A stretch of 40,884 nt of DNA from positions 1 through 40,884 of the IMG/VR virus record IMGVR_UViG_3300033141_003005; one strand, given 5' to 3'. Source of the stretch: a virus. Shown in pieces: positions 16,724 to 23,356 of the stretch (position 1 is the first letter of the stretch; each line of letters starts with the position of its first letter). Under the pieces are notes generated by a model, which saw only the letters and a program-made list of their open reading frames with translations, ran no database searches and was not told the DNA's origin. The position numbers were made by a program, and so were the translations under genes.

Positions 16724-16762
16724 TCAAATATCAAACCGTCCTCCCAAAGGACACTCTTTCAT
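16724..16762 (-). pseudogene. Remnant of the HIT gene start (duplication scar)
   Basis: Directly after the stop of paralogue B is a 13-codon frame starting ATG AAA GAG TGT CCT, which matches the first codons of the HIT gene (MKECP...) and then diverges to a stop. The identical block AAAGGACACTCTTTCATT occurs at 16363..16380 and 16747..16764. This marks the boundary of a tandem duplication that carried the paralogue together with the start of the HIT gene. Confidence 0.75.
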
Positions 16763-17070
16763 TATTTATCCTCATGCAAATAACTGAACCCATCCTCCCA
16801 ATGATAAAGGATGGCCCGGCCGATTGCTTCACAACTGAGGTCCTGAAATTCAATACCTCCACCCTCGTCAATGAACCCCCACCGTTTGGCGAGGTTTACC
16901 ATTATGCAATTTTCACATTGATTGAGTTTGAGCGAAAGATCATCAATCTTAAAAAGTGCTGCCATATCATCAGCGTTTTGGGTGACAGCCTCGCAAAAAG
17001 GACACGCCGCCATATCATCAGTGTATTTCTCAGCTGCATCAATCAGCATTAATTCATAGTATTTGTTCAT
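16762..17070 (-). CDS. Cys-rich protein, tandem paralogue B (102 aa)
   Basis: The start at 17070 is chosen because MNKYYELMLIDAAEKY aligns with the start of paralogue A and follows a GGGGG ribosome site. Conserved features are CPFCEAVTQNADDMA, LNQCENCIMVNLAKRWGFID and a C-terminal Trp-containing helix. The two copies have diverged in the middle and the C-terminus, so this is not a recent duplication. Function unknown. Confidence 0.75.
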   Translation of the reverse strand: MNKYYELMLIDAAEKYTDDMAACPFCEAVTQNADDMAALFKIDDLSLKLNQCENCIMVNLAKRWGFIDEGGGIEFQDLSCEAIGRAILYHWEDGFSYLHEDK

Positions 17071-17072
17071 GA

Positions 17073-17249
17073 TTACCCCCAACTTCTTTGGAATAGGGGC
17101 CAATGAGGATAGCGATCCTGTTTTACCCATACTCCAAAATACTCCATTCCTCCGACGCAAATATCAGGGGTTAAGATGTAGTATGCACCATCAACAACTA
17201 CTCCCAGGATACACCCACTCCTACCCCAAGTACGACTAACTATCAGCAT
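17073..17249 (-). CDS. Small hypothetical protein, 58 aa
   Basis: The ATG at 17249 overlaps the upstream stop by 7 bp, and the stop is 2 bp before paralogue B. The product starts MLIVSRTWGRSGCILGVVVD and continues with a beta-rich, aromatic body. Tight coupling on both sides supports it as a true gene. No family is recognised. Confidence 0.6.
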   Translation of the reverse strand: MLIVSRTWGRSGCILGVVVDGAYYILTPDICVGGMEYFGVWVKQDRYPHWPLFQRSWG

Positions 17250-17602
17250 ACGTCATACTCCTCATCCATTCTCTCCTTATCAATTCTTTTGTATTCACAA
17301 TAAGGGCAAGCTCCGATCTGATGTTTTCCAGCCAATTCCCAACCCTTTTTCCACTTGTAGACGATACAAAAGACTTCTTTATCATAGTGGTTTTTTCTGA
17401 AATGACGTACCACAATGTCTTTCTCCTTCGTTTTAGTGAAGAAATCCGTACAGAAATGATACCGCCACTCTTCGGCTTGTGTTATGTTGCTCATGAGTAA
17501 ACCACTGCCACATATTTTGCCCTTAAATTTGGTTTTCCTTACTGCCTTTGCGTAGCTATCGAAATCGGCATAAGCATCTAACACCACGGAAGTCAAAACC
17601 AT
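17243..17602 (-). CDS. Hypothetical protein with CPYC motif, 119 aa
   Basis: The body is basic with alternating aromatics (EWRYHFCTDFFTKTKEKD), followed by a late CPYCEYKRIDKER. It lies between the OMP-like gene and the small gene at 17073, in the same minus-strand run. The Cys pair suggests a metal or redox site. Function unknown. Confidence 0.65.
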   Translation of the reverse strand: MVLTSVVLDAYADFDSYAKAVRKTKFKGKICGSGLLMSNITQAEEWRYHFCTDFFTKTKEKDIVVRHFRKNHYDKEVFCIVYKWKKGWELAGKHQIGACPYCEYKRIDKERMDEEYDVC

Positions 17603-18127
17603 TTAAAACCTCCACTGCAAAGAAAGAAAGCAATACTTATAAAAACTACCATCTCTACGTATTACCTTTTCTAATGAGAAGGAAATGCGTGTTTTGTCGT
17701 CGAGATCAAAAGCAATACCAGTTCCCTTCCTGTAGGCAAGATCGAAACCAGCGTTCTCCATCCAATCTCCGCCAACACCTATTGTGTAAAAGCCCGACAA
17801 TTTCCCGATACTTATTGTTGGGCGAACTATTACTCCAGTGTTGAACGCAGTTTCTCGCCTTTTTTTGCTTTCTGGTTCAGTTACTTTATCCCTATGAGCA
17901 GTCTCGTAATTCGAGACAATAACAGCTGGTGCTACATGCAACCCGAAGAATTTGTATGAAAACACTTCTTCATTATACGAGACCCCTAATGCTCCACCGG
18001 AATTAACACATCTATGTGTAAGACCTTCCGAATGACCATTGGGCATCAAACCAACAGCAACCTCCAACGAACCTGCATAAACAGGAGTTGCGACCAGTAG
18101 TAAAATGAAAAAGATAATCTTCTTCAT
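17603..18127 (-). CDS. Secreted, outer-membrane beta-barrel-like protein
   Basis: ATG 18127 follows a GGAGGG site. A longer upstream frame is Lys/Ser-rich and lacks support. The 174-aa product begins with a signal peptide (MKKIIFFILLLVATPVYAGS), with probable cleavage after VYA. The rest is amphipathic beta strands alternating aromatics and polar residues, ending in FLSLQWRF; a terminal aromatic is typical of proteins inserted by the BAM machinery. This implies a Gram-negative host. Its place next to attP and the integrase suggests a lysogenic-conversion or superinfection-exclusion role (inference). Confidence 0.75.
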   Translation of the reverse strand: MKKIIFFILLLVATPVYAGSLEVAVGLMPNGHSEGLTHRCVNSGGALGVSYNEEVFSYKFFGLHVAPAVIVSNYETAHRDKVTEPESKKRRETAFNTGVIVRPTISIGKLSGFYTIGVGGDWMENAGFDLAYRKGTGIAFDLDDKTRISFSLEKVIRRDGSFYKYCFLSLQWRF

Positions 18128-18137
18128 GACTACCCTC

Positions 18138-18392
18138 CTACTTCTTTCTTTTCTTTTGCTTTTGCTGGCCCACTCTTTGCCGCTCGGGGTTCTTGCGGTA
18201 GTACTCTTCAGCTGATTGCTTCCTTGCGATGGGACTGAAGGCACAGCCGAGAATATTCCCTCTAGATGCTGCCACCTTCAAATATGGCGAAGCGTAAACT
18301 GTGCATTTGCCGTCCTTGATCTTGTGGCAGCCGTCGCAATACCCTGGCACAGGTGCGCCATGTTTCACAACTTCTGTAATGTTTTCGGACAT
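18138..18392 (-). CDS. Cys-rich small protein with basic tail, 84 aa
   Basis: The product has CDGCHKIKDGKCTVYASP and a later GCAFSP, a Cys spacing found in many small phage proteins that probably bind zinc. A long Lys/Arg/Gln-rich C-terminus follows. The RBS GGAGG is separated from the ATG by a T-rich stretch. It is the first gene downstream of attP on this strand. Confidence 0.65.
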   Translation of the reverse strand: MSENITEVVKHGAPVPGYCDGCHKIKDGKCTVYASPYLKVAASRGNILGCAFSPIARKQSAEEYYRKNPERQRVGQQKQKKRKK

Positions 18393-18553
18393 AAAAAAAA
18401 GAACCTCCGTTTACACTTTCGTTACAAGCAGCTGCGGAGCCGCATGGTTACTGTCAATGGGCGAGTTCGAATCTCTCCCCGCCCACCACTTTTTCTCTTT
18501 AATTTCCAGCACTTTACCCTTCTGAAATCTCCTGAAAAACGTTTTCATTTCGT
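18393..18553 (+). other. attP: attP region: tRNA 3'-end core with flanking direct repeats
   Basis: This gap next to the integrase contains the 3' end of a tRNA gene. GAG, then the TTCGAAT loop (18466..18472), then CTCTC, the acceptor strand CCCGCCC, A and CCA follow, ending at 18488. No matching 5' half (GGGCGGG) is present, so it is not a complete tRNA. Phages integrating into tRNA genes carry such a piece to restore the gene. A 12-bp direct repeat CGTTTACACTTT lies on either side (18408..18419 and 18551..18562) and may be integrase arm sites. Confidence 0.8.
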
Positions 18554-19672
18554 TTACACTTTTGGTCTAGCTTCCTGGTAGAGCTTTTGTAATACCTCGT
18601 CATTTATCACAATGTACCGACGAAGAGCATCGCTCATATGACCAGTAGCCGATCTGATAACAGATTCAGAATGAGTCTGCGCCCAGGCACTGATGGTAGT
18701 ATGCTTGGTTCCGGCATACAGGGAGACCCCGTTGATGCCTAACTCGCTACAGGCATCCTTCCATATTGAATGGAGCAGGTTCTTCCCGTACCGGGTGCCG
18801 GGCAACACCCCACCAGTACCAACATCATGGCGCAGAAAATACATTTCCGGGAAGCCACGTGGCAGTGAATTGATTTCATCCATCTCGTCATTACTCAGGA
18901 GTATAAACTTAGGATTCCGTGTTTCTTTCGGGTGCTCAATAATGATTACGTGTTCTTCCCTGTTTATGTGTTTCTCCTGTACCTGTAATAGCTCGCCGGG
19001 TCTCAGGTTTGGGTATGTGCACAGCAGCCTTATTCCAATGCAGGCTCTTGGTTTCGTTTTCCAGTGCTTCTCATAAATCAGTGACAGCACCTGGGCCTGC
19101 TGTTCTTTGGTGATTATTTTCCGCATCTGCATTTCCACCCGGCAACTGGGGAATTTCGGCACCTCCCGGAGGTCACCACGGTCTTTGCACCAGTTGAGAA
19201 ACGCCTGAAGGAATTTCAGGGTAAGGCTGATGGACTTGGAGGACAGATCCCGGAGACTAAATTTGAAATCTTCCAGGTCTGCATAGGTAATCCGGCTTAT
19301 AGGGAGATCTCCAAAAAACCCACAGACTCTTTTCGCATGGAGCCTGTAGGAACGCAGCGTATTGGGCCGGAGATCCACAGCCTTATGCTCCAGGTACTTC
19401 TCAATCTGGCTACTTACTGAAAGCGGAGAACGAACAAGGTACTCCCGGTGATCAAAAGTCCCCCTGGTTTTCTCCGCTCTCAGCAGGGTAAGGGCTTGCT
19501 GGGCCTGATCGTAGGCCTTAAACCTGCGGCTCAACTTTCCAAGCCGGACAATGAACCTACTAGCCCGCTGCTCTGGATGTTTCGAGCAAACAAGCCCATC
19601 CCGGTGATTATCTCTCAACGTAGATCCGCACACCCGACACTTTTGGTCGGTGTAAATACCGCCAACCTGCAT
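18554..19672 (-). CDS. int: Tyrosine recombinase/integrase
   Basis: The start at 19672 follows AAGGAGGG. The 372-aa protein has an N-terminal zinc-like motif (CRVCGSTLRDN...CSKH), an arm-binding region, a core-binding domain (about 95-185) and a catalytic domain. The catalytic domain shows box I NLRPGELLQV, the beta-hairpin Lys region (HPKETRNPK), TGH and the nucleophile in RRY near the C-terminus. In box II, where most members have HxxRH, the sequence reads AGTKH, so His becomes Ala and Arg becomes Lys. It lies beside attP and sets up lysogeny. Confidence 0.92.
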   Translation of the reverse strand: MQVGGIYTDQKCRVCGSTLRDNHRDGLVCSKHPEQRASRFIVRLGKLSRRFKAYDQAQQALTLLRAEKTRGTFDHREYLVRSPLSVSSQIEKYLEHKAVDLRPNTLRSYRLHAKRVCGFFGDLPISRITYADLEDFKFSLRDLSSKSISLTLKFLQAFLNWCKDRGDLREVPKFPSCRVEMQMRKIITKEQQAQVLSLIYEKHWKTKPRACIGIRLLCTYPNLRPGELLQVQEKHINREEHVIIIEHPKETRNPKFILLSNDEMDEINSLPRGFPEMYFLRHDVGTGGVLPGTRYGKNLLHSIWKDACSELGINGVSLYAGTKHTTISAWAQTHSESVIRSATGHMSDALRRYIVINDEVLQKLYQEARPKV

Positions 19673-19718
19673 GATCCCTCCTTTCAAGAGATCATTATGC
19701 CGGATGCCGGATCTCACG

Positions 19719-20171
19719 TCAACACTCCTCCTTTAGATGGACAAAGCATTGCCCTCCGATTACCTCAAATCCAGCTTCCCGGAGGGCTGCTTTCACCTCG
19801 TCAACCTTTTCTTTGTGTCTCCTTTCCGTTGCTTCCAATTCGCTTCCGTAAGTAGTTACCCGAATATGAGTTGGAACACTGCTATCATGAGGTTCCTCGC
19901 ATACTCTATGGAAGTCGCCATTGATGTTGATGTAGTTATCTTCCACAGTCTTTATTTTCAGAGTATCAACTTTCAAATCGAGTTCGAATTTTTCCGCAAT
20001 GAGTGATACGACAGTTTCCAACTGGATATTGAACGACGGATCGTATTCGAATATTACATCCCCATCTGCTCGGACAATATGACGAGTCCGGGTGATTGGA
20101 TCCGGGAATTCCTTAATCAACTCTTTCTTTTTGGCCCTCACCCATATTTTGCTATGGAACTGTTCTATCAT
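19719..20171 (-). CDS. Hypothetical protein, 150 aa
   Basis: An AGGGAGG site precedes the ATG, which overlaps the upstream stop. The product has a beta-rich N-terminal half (TRHIVRADGDVIFEYDPSFN) and a helical C-terminal half (ELEATERRHKEKVDEVKAAL). No motif is recognised. It lies between the integrase and a zinc-finger gene in the recombination operon. Confidence 0.65.
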   Translation of the reverse strand: MIEQFHSKIWVRAKKKELIKEFPDPITRTRHIVRADGDVIFEYDPSFNIQLETVVSLIAEKFELDLKVDTLKIKTVEDNYININGDFHRVCEEPHDSSVPTHIRVTTYGSELEATERRHKEKVDEVKAALREAGFEVIGGQCFVHLKEEC

Positions 20172-20629
20172 ATTGCCTCCCTCCTTTCTGGCAGTTCGCC
20201 GTATTCAAGGTAGTATTCAAGTTCTTCCTGCGTGTACTCATCAGCGGAAAGAACTTTCGTGGTATTCGGTACAGGGCCATCCTGTGGCAGCCCAGTACCA
20301 CAATAGAAATGTCTCCTCAGTGTTACGTTGTAAGATTCCTCAAGCATGTCCTGCATCTCCAGGACATCGCTGTTCCTATAGTGATAATCACACAGGAAGC
20401 GGTGCCCTGGAGGAATGAAATTCTCACATCCCTCTACTGAACACTTTTTCCCGCCGGGTAAATGCTTGGCCCTTACACGGCCCTTCCCAGCCTTTTGCCA
20501 AGCCAATCTACATTTCTTACTGCAGAACCTTACCCTGGCGAAATGTGCCCTCCCTTCTCGGGGATGGCGTTTGAACCACTTGAAGCACTCAGGACACTGC
20601 TTCCAATCTATCATGTTTTTTGTAGTCAT
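20168..20629 (-). CDS. Zinc-finger protein (HNH-like Cys layout), 153 aa
   Basis: The start at 20629 (MTTKNMIDW) is preferred. A longer frame begins at TTG 20725 without a ribosome site. Three Cys clusters follow: CPECFKWF, FCSKKCRLAW and CSVEGCENFIPPGHRFLCDYH. The layout resembles zinc-binding modules of HNH-type or phage recombination-region proteins, but no catalytic HNH triad is clear. The C-terminus is acidic (YTQEELEYYLEYGELPE). It is probably nucleic-acid binding (inference). Confidence 0.6.
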   Translation of the reverse strand: MTTKNMIDWKQCPECFKWFKRHPREGRAHFARVRFCSKKCRLAWQKAGKGRVRAKHLPGGKKCSVEGCENFIPPGHRFLCDYHYRNSDVLEMQDMLEESYNVTLRRHFYCGTGLPQDGPVPNTTKVLSADEYTQEELEYYLEYGELPERREAI

Positions 20630-20783
20630 CACCACACCTGTGATAATTCCGATGTTTATAATTACGACACCATCTGGCCCAGCCTGAAAGGTGGGAGGGG
20701 CGACCCACTGACTTATGAATTCCAAGCCAGCGGTTCAGCCTCTCCACCTCACGTGCCCGCTTGCTCTTCTGGATACGGCTCAT
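20589..20783 (-). CDS. Small basic protein, 64 aa
   Basis: The start codon overlaps the stop of the ERF gene (ATGA). The product is Arg/His/Lys-rich (MSRIQKSKRAREVERLNRWL ...) with a Trp-Arg-rich middle. It overlaps the next gene by 41 bp. It is probably nucleic-acid binding by charge. No family is recognised. Confidence 0.5.
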   Translation of the reverse strand: MSRIQKSKRAREVERLNRWLGIHKSVGRPSHLSGWARWCRNYKHRNYHRCGDDYKKHDRLEAVS

Positions 20784-21583
20784 GCGACCCTCTCCGCACC
20801 CTCGAAGACATCCTGGGCTTCCTGTACTTTCTGGTCGAGCTTGTACTGCTCATACCATTCAGTAAAGGAATCCAGGGCAGCCTGGGGCCGTTTTAGGATC
20901 GATTCAGCTAGATGACGGTGTATTCCCTTCATGGAAAGCTCAGCATCGTCCAGACCGTCCAGCCGATCAATCGACTTGGCCCACAACTTAAAGGCCTCAC
21001 GAGCATCATCGCCCTTACCGATGTTGTCCCGGATCCAGGCTTCAAGTTTCTTGTGCAGGCTGGAGCCAATTGTGATATACTTTGACCCTGCCTGGGGGGC
21101 TGGCTTATTGTGATTCTGCCTTTGGGAAGGGGCGTTATCATTGTGCTTGCCCTCCCAGGCGTCTGGATCATCCTTGTCGGTGGGGATATTGAAGAACTTC
21201 AAAATGAAGTACTTCTCTGCATAAGTAAGGGCTTTCCCAACGCCCTTCTCATGCATATCCGCACCCTGACCGTACCAGGGAATCTCCATTTCCTCGCCAG
21301 TAACGACATCCACCCACGTGTAGGTAAGCCACAAGTGGGTGAGATTTTGTTTCTGACCCTCCAATATGTCGAACTGGGTTTCCCTAACCTTCGGTACGAT
21401 GAGAAGACCCAGTTCGTTCATCTTCTCACGTACCGCCCCCAGCACCTGGCTGGAGGAAACATAGGAGAATCCCTGGGTACGGTTATGGTTTTCCTTTTGG
21501 AGATATCCAACAGCTTTCCGAATCTCCATGAGCTTTTGGAGGAGAGAAAGCTCTTTCTTTTCTTCCTTTTTCTTTGCAGCCAT
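20780..21583 (-). CDS. erf: ERF-family single-strand annealing recombinase
   Basis: The start at 21583 follows GGAGGTG. The 267-aa protein has the ERF core (about residues 13-130). LLQKLMEIRKAVGYLQKE, GFSYVSSSQVLGAVREKM and LGLLIVPKV are typical, and so is the later GKALTYAEKYFILKFFNIPT with a downstream DDPD. ERF proteins anneal complementary single strands. Next to a RecB-like nuclease they form an exonuclease/annealase pair, as in the lambda Red logic. The C-terminal part (about 165-267) is a separate helical region. The pair probably circularises or recombines phage DNA. Confidence 0.9.
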   Translation of the reverse strand: MAAKKKEEKKELSLLQKLMEIRKAVGYLQKENHNRTQGFSYVSSSQVLGAVREKMNELGLLIVPKVRETQFDILEGQKQNLTHLWLTYTWVDVVTGEEMEIPWYGQGADMHEKGVGKALTYAEKYFILKFFNIPTDKDDPDAWEGKHNDNAPSQRQNHNKPAPQAGSKYITIGSSLHKKLEAWIRDNIGKGDDAREAFKLWAKSIDRLDGLDDAELSMKGIHRHLAESILKRPQAALDSFTEWYEQYKLDQKVQEAQDVFEGAERVA

Positions 21584-21594
21584 AGCACACCTCC

Positions 21595-22491
21595 TTATGC
21601 AGCTTTCAAAGCTTTGAACTGGTGGCAAAACGGTGCGACAGAGCAATACTTCTCGCACCGGGTCTGCTCGCCGGGACGTACCTCAATGCGGAGGACATCG
21701 CTCTTAAGTCCTCCATTCGCAAGGAAGAAGTTCTCTGCCTCTTCCTTTGAGGCGAAAACCCGGAGGGCAGTCTTCCTGCCCTTCTTCATTACGGCATAGG
21801 TGGTTGGCTTGGCCCATCGTTCTTCGAAACTACAGGGAAAAAGCTCGGCCAACTCTTCATCGGAAACTTCTCCAGCTGCCTCGTGGAGGGCAATACGCCT
21901 ACTGATGAAATCGTACTGCTCCTCCATCGTCCAAAGCTTATTAGACACCGTCTTCACTTGGTTTGGTGGGTACCCCTGCCCCCGCTTAGCCCTGTTCATA
22001 GACCAATCACGCAAGATACATACGTTTTTCAGGGCCGTGGTTTCCAGGTTGTGGGTTACCCTTAAACCATATGCTCCGATATTCAGCTGGGCAGTCCACT
22101 CTGGCTTTGGGCCATCAATCACCGACCAGACCGACGTCACCTTATAGTCGAATAAGGTACCATCAACCCAGTGGTCGATCTGGGTGGAAACCACCCTGTT
22201 GTCTACTTGGAAAAACACTCGCTGCTCAAACAGGTAATTCTTTCCTTTGAAGATAGCGGAATCCTTGGCTCCCCGTTCGAGAATATGATGGATCGCCTGC
22301 CCAAGAAGAGACCAGATGCGATCCATTGCATCTTCCTCAATCTGATCCCAGTACCGCAGCCGAAGCTGGTAGATCTGGGGAGGGAGAATAAGCGTGCTTG
22401 TGGTGAAGTCACATTCCCCAGCGTTATAAGGATCGTTCGTTACGGCTGCCACCAGGGCAGTGGGCAGCCTATGAGTATTTCTGAGTTTCAT
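21595..22491 (-). CDS. PD-(D/E)XK exonuclease (RecB/Cas4-like), partner of ERF
   Basis: The 298-aa protein has the nuclease core motifs: an early Gly-His region (LLGQAIHHILERG), QIDHWVDGTLFDYKVTS (about residues 103-119, giving D..DYK) and EWTAQLNIGAYGL (QxxxY motif). Near the C-terminus is RCEKYCSVAPFC, with another Cys early (GECDF), a pattern compatible with the 4Fe-4S cluster of AddB/Cas4-like nucleases. Spacing differs from the classical one, so the cluster is only suggested. A strong GGAGGTG site precedes the ATG. It acts upstream of the annealase. Confidence 0.85.
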   Translation of the reverse strand: MKLRNTHRLPTALVAAVTNDPYNAGECDFTTSTLILPPQIYQLRLRYWDQIEEDAMDRIWSLLGQAIHHILERGAKDSAIFKGKNYLFEQRVFFQVDNRVVSTQIDHWVDGTLFDYKVTSVWSVIDGPKPEWTAQLNIGAYGLRVTHNLETTALKNVCILRDWSMNRAKRGQGYPPNQVKTVSNKLWTMEEQYDFISRRIALHEAAGEVSDEELAELFPCSFEERWAKPTTYAVMKKGRKTALRVFASKEEAENFFLANGGLKSDVLRIEVRPGEQTRCEKYCSVAPFCHQFKALKAA

Positions 22492-22678
22492 TCTGCACCT
22501 CCTTCTGCAAGATCTCCTGCATCGATCTTTCGATTACCTTCAGAGCCACTTCTCTGTCTTCCGGATCACTGATGAGAACAGATAAAGCTCCGAAAGCAAC
22601 TGGGTAAAACCTATTTCTATGTTTTTCGTATTTCCTCCAGAGGTAATCCAACTTACTAATAAATTCGCCCAGTTCCAT
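22469..22678 (-). CDS. Small helical protein, 69 aa
   Basis: The start at 22678 follows AAGGAGGTG. It is the first gene after the consensus minus promoter, and its end overlaps the exonuclease gene by 23 bp. The product is helical and charged (MELGEFISKLDYLWRKYEKH; ALKVIERSMQEILQKE). No family is recognised. It may be a regulator or accessory factor for the recombination operon. Confidence 0.65.
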   Translation of the reverse strand: MELGEFISKLDYLWRKYEKHRNRFYPVAFGALSVLISDPEDREVALKVIERSMQEILQKEVQNETQKYS

Positions 22679-22703
22679 ACTTTCACCTCCTTTCTTTGTC
22701 ACC

Positions 22704-22732
22704 AGTATACACGATACCACATCATTTGTCAA
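22704..22732 (-). promoter_or_regulatory. Consensus promoter for the recombination/integration block
   Basis: On the minus strand TTGACA (22732..22727) and TATACT (22709..22704) are separated by 17 bp. This is near-perfect sigma70 architecture, 26 bp upstream of the first gene. The spacer holds GTGGTATC, half of the operator dyad seen at other phage promoters. Further upstream (about 22742..22760) is TCACATC..TTGT, the other half-site pattern. Regulation by the repressor is therefore likely. Confidence 0.85.
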
Positions 22733-22765
22733 GTACTTTTTACAACCGATGTGATCCCAAGCGGG

Positions 22766-22790
22766 TAAAAAGAAAGAGGTAGAACCTCTT
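22766..22790 (-). terminator. Rho-independent terminator
   Basis: On the minus strand AAGAGGT-TCT-ACCTCTT forms a 7-bp stem with a 3-base loop, followed by TCTTTTT. It lies 15 bp downstream of the small gene ending at 22805 and just ahead of the recombination promoter. It separates the repressor-side transcript from the recombination operon. Confidence 0.8.
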
Positions 22791-22804
22791 CCTCCTTCCC
22801 GCCC

Positions 22805-22972
22805 CTACTGATTCTCAGCTACCATTACCAGAGAAGTCATCCGGCCATCCAACCACTCGCTTGTAAGAGTGAAACGGACAGAACAGCCGTTGATAACGAC
22901 GTCGACCGTGGCCCCCGGATGCACAGGGGTAAGTTTGGCAATGGCATCTTCAATTGCGCCTAATGCTTCCAT
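22805..22972 (-). CDS. Small hypothetical protein, 55 aa
   Basis: The start at 22972 follows AAGGAG. The product has a helix (MEALGAIEDAIAKL) and then two or three beta strands (ATVDVVINGCSVRFTL). It is bounded by a terminator downstream and TGTCAC repeats upstream. Its place beside the repressor suggests a regulatory or host-takeover role, but nothing in the sequence proves it. Confidence 0.65.
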   Translation of the reverse strand: MEALGAIEDAIAKLTPVHPGATVDVVINGCSVRFTLTSEWLDGRMTSLVMVAENQ

Positions 22973-22984
22973 TGTTGCTCCTTG

Positions 22985-23051
22985 TGTCACCCTTTGTCAC
23001 GAAAATAGCCGATTTGTTGTAATATGTGGTATTCTTGTCACGGCCTGTCAC
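22985..23051. repeat. Four TGTCAC repeats in two phased pairs
   Basis: TGTCAC occurs at 22985..22990, 22995..23000, 23036..23041 and 23046..23051. Within each pair the period is 10 bp, and the two pairs are 51 bp apart, close to five helical turns. This phasing puts all copies on one face of the DNA, so a cooperative DNA-binding protein is likely. A further TGTCAC lies at 22697..22702 beside the recombination promoter. Confidence 0.65.
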
Positions 23052-23059
23052 ACCCCTTC

Positions 23060-23356
23060 CTAATCAAACCATGATACTTTCCATAGGCAACCTCCTGTTT
23101 TTGCTGGCAAAAGGTCTATGTGAACGAAATCACGAGCCGTTTCTAACGACTCGGTTTCAGGAACGCTCCCCCGAACACCCAGGTTCCGACCTATTTTATT
23201 GTTCTTTTTAGGATTTATGCTTCTAGGGTGGGTATGTCTTCTAGTATTATATAATATACTAGATATATAATCAAGAGATATATTCACCCTAGTGTTAGTT
23301 AACTTACTTTCAAGAACTAACTTTTTCTCTTTCTTTCTTTCTCTTTTAGACCTCAT
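23060..23356 (-). CDS. Doubtful ORF downstream of the repressor, 98 aa
   Basis: An ATG at 23356 inside the end of the repressor gene opens a frame with a Lys/Arg-rich start (MRSKRERKKEKKLVLE) and no recognisable family. It crosses an AT-rich stretch with nested palindromes and hairpins, and its composition is unlike the neighbouring genes. There is no separate ribosome site. It may be an untranslated or structured region instead. Confidence 0.3.
   Translation of the reverse strand: MRSKRERKKEKKLVLESKLTNTRVNISLDYISSILYNTRRHTHPRSINPKKNNKIGRNLGVRGSVPETESLETARDFVHIDLLPAKTGGCLWKVSWFD
23223..23292. repeat. AT-rich nested inverted repeats (candidate origin or regulatory RNA)
   Basis: The outer arms CTAGGGTG (23223..23230) and CACCCTAG (23285..23292) enclose an inner palindrome, CTAGTAT (23241..23247) with ATACTAG (23256..23262). 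The inner loop TATATAAT and the flanks are nearly pure A/T. The site lies downstream of the repressor on the minus strand. A replication origin or a stable mRNA end are both possible. Confidence 0.55.

Noticed and set aside
18413-18488. Complete tRNA gene in the attP region
   Set aside because: No 5' acceptor strand pairs with CCCGCCC and there is no D-arm or anticodon arm, so only the 3' end is present.
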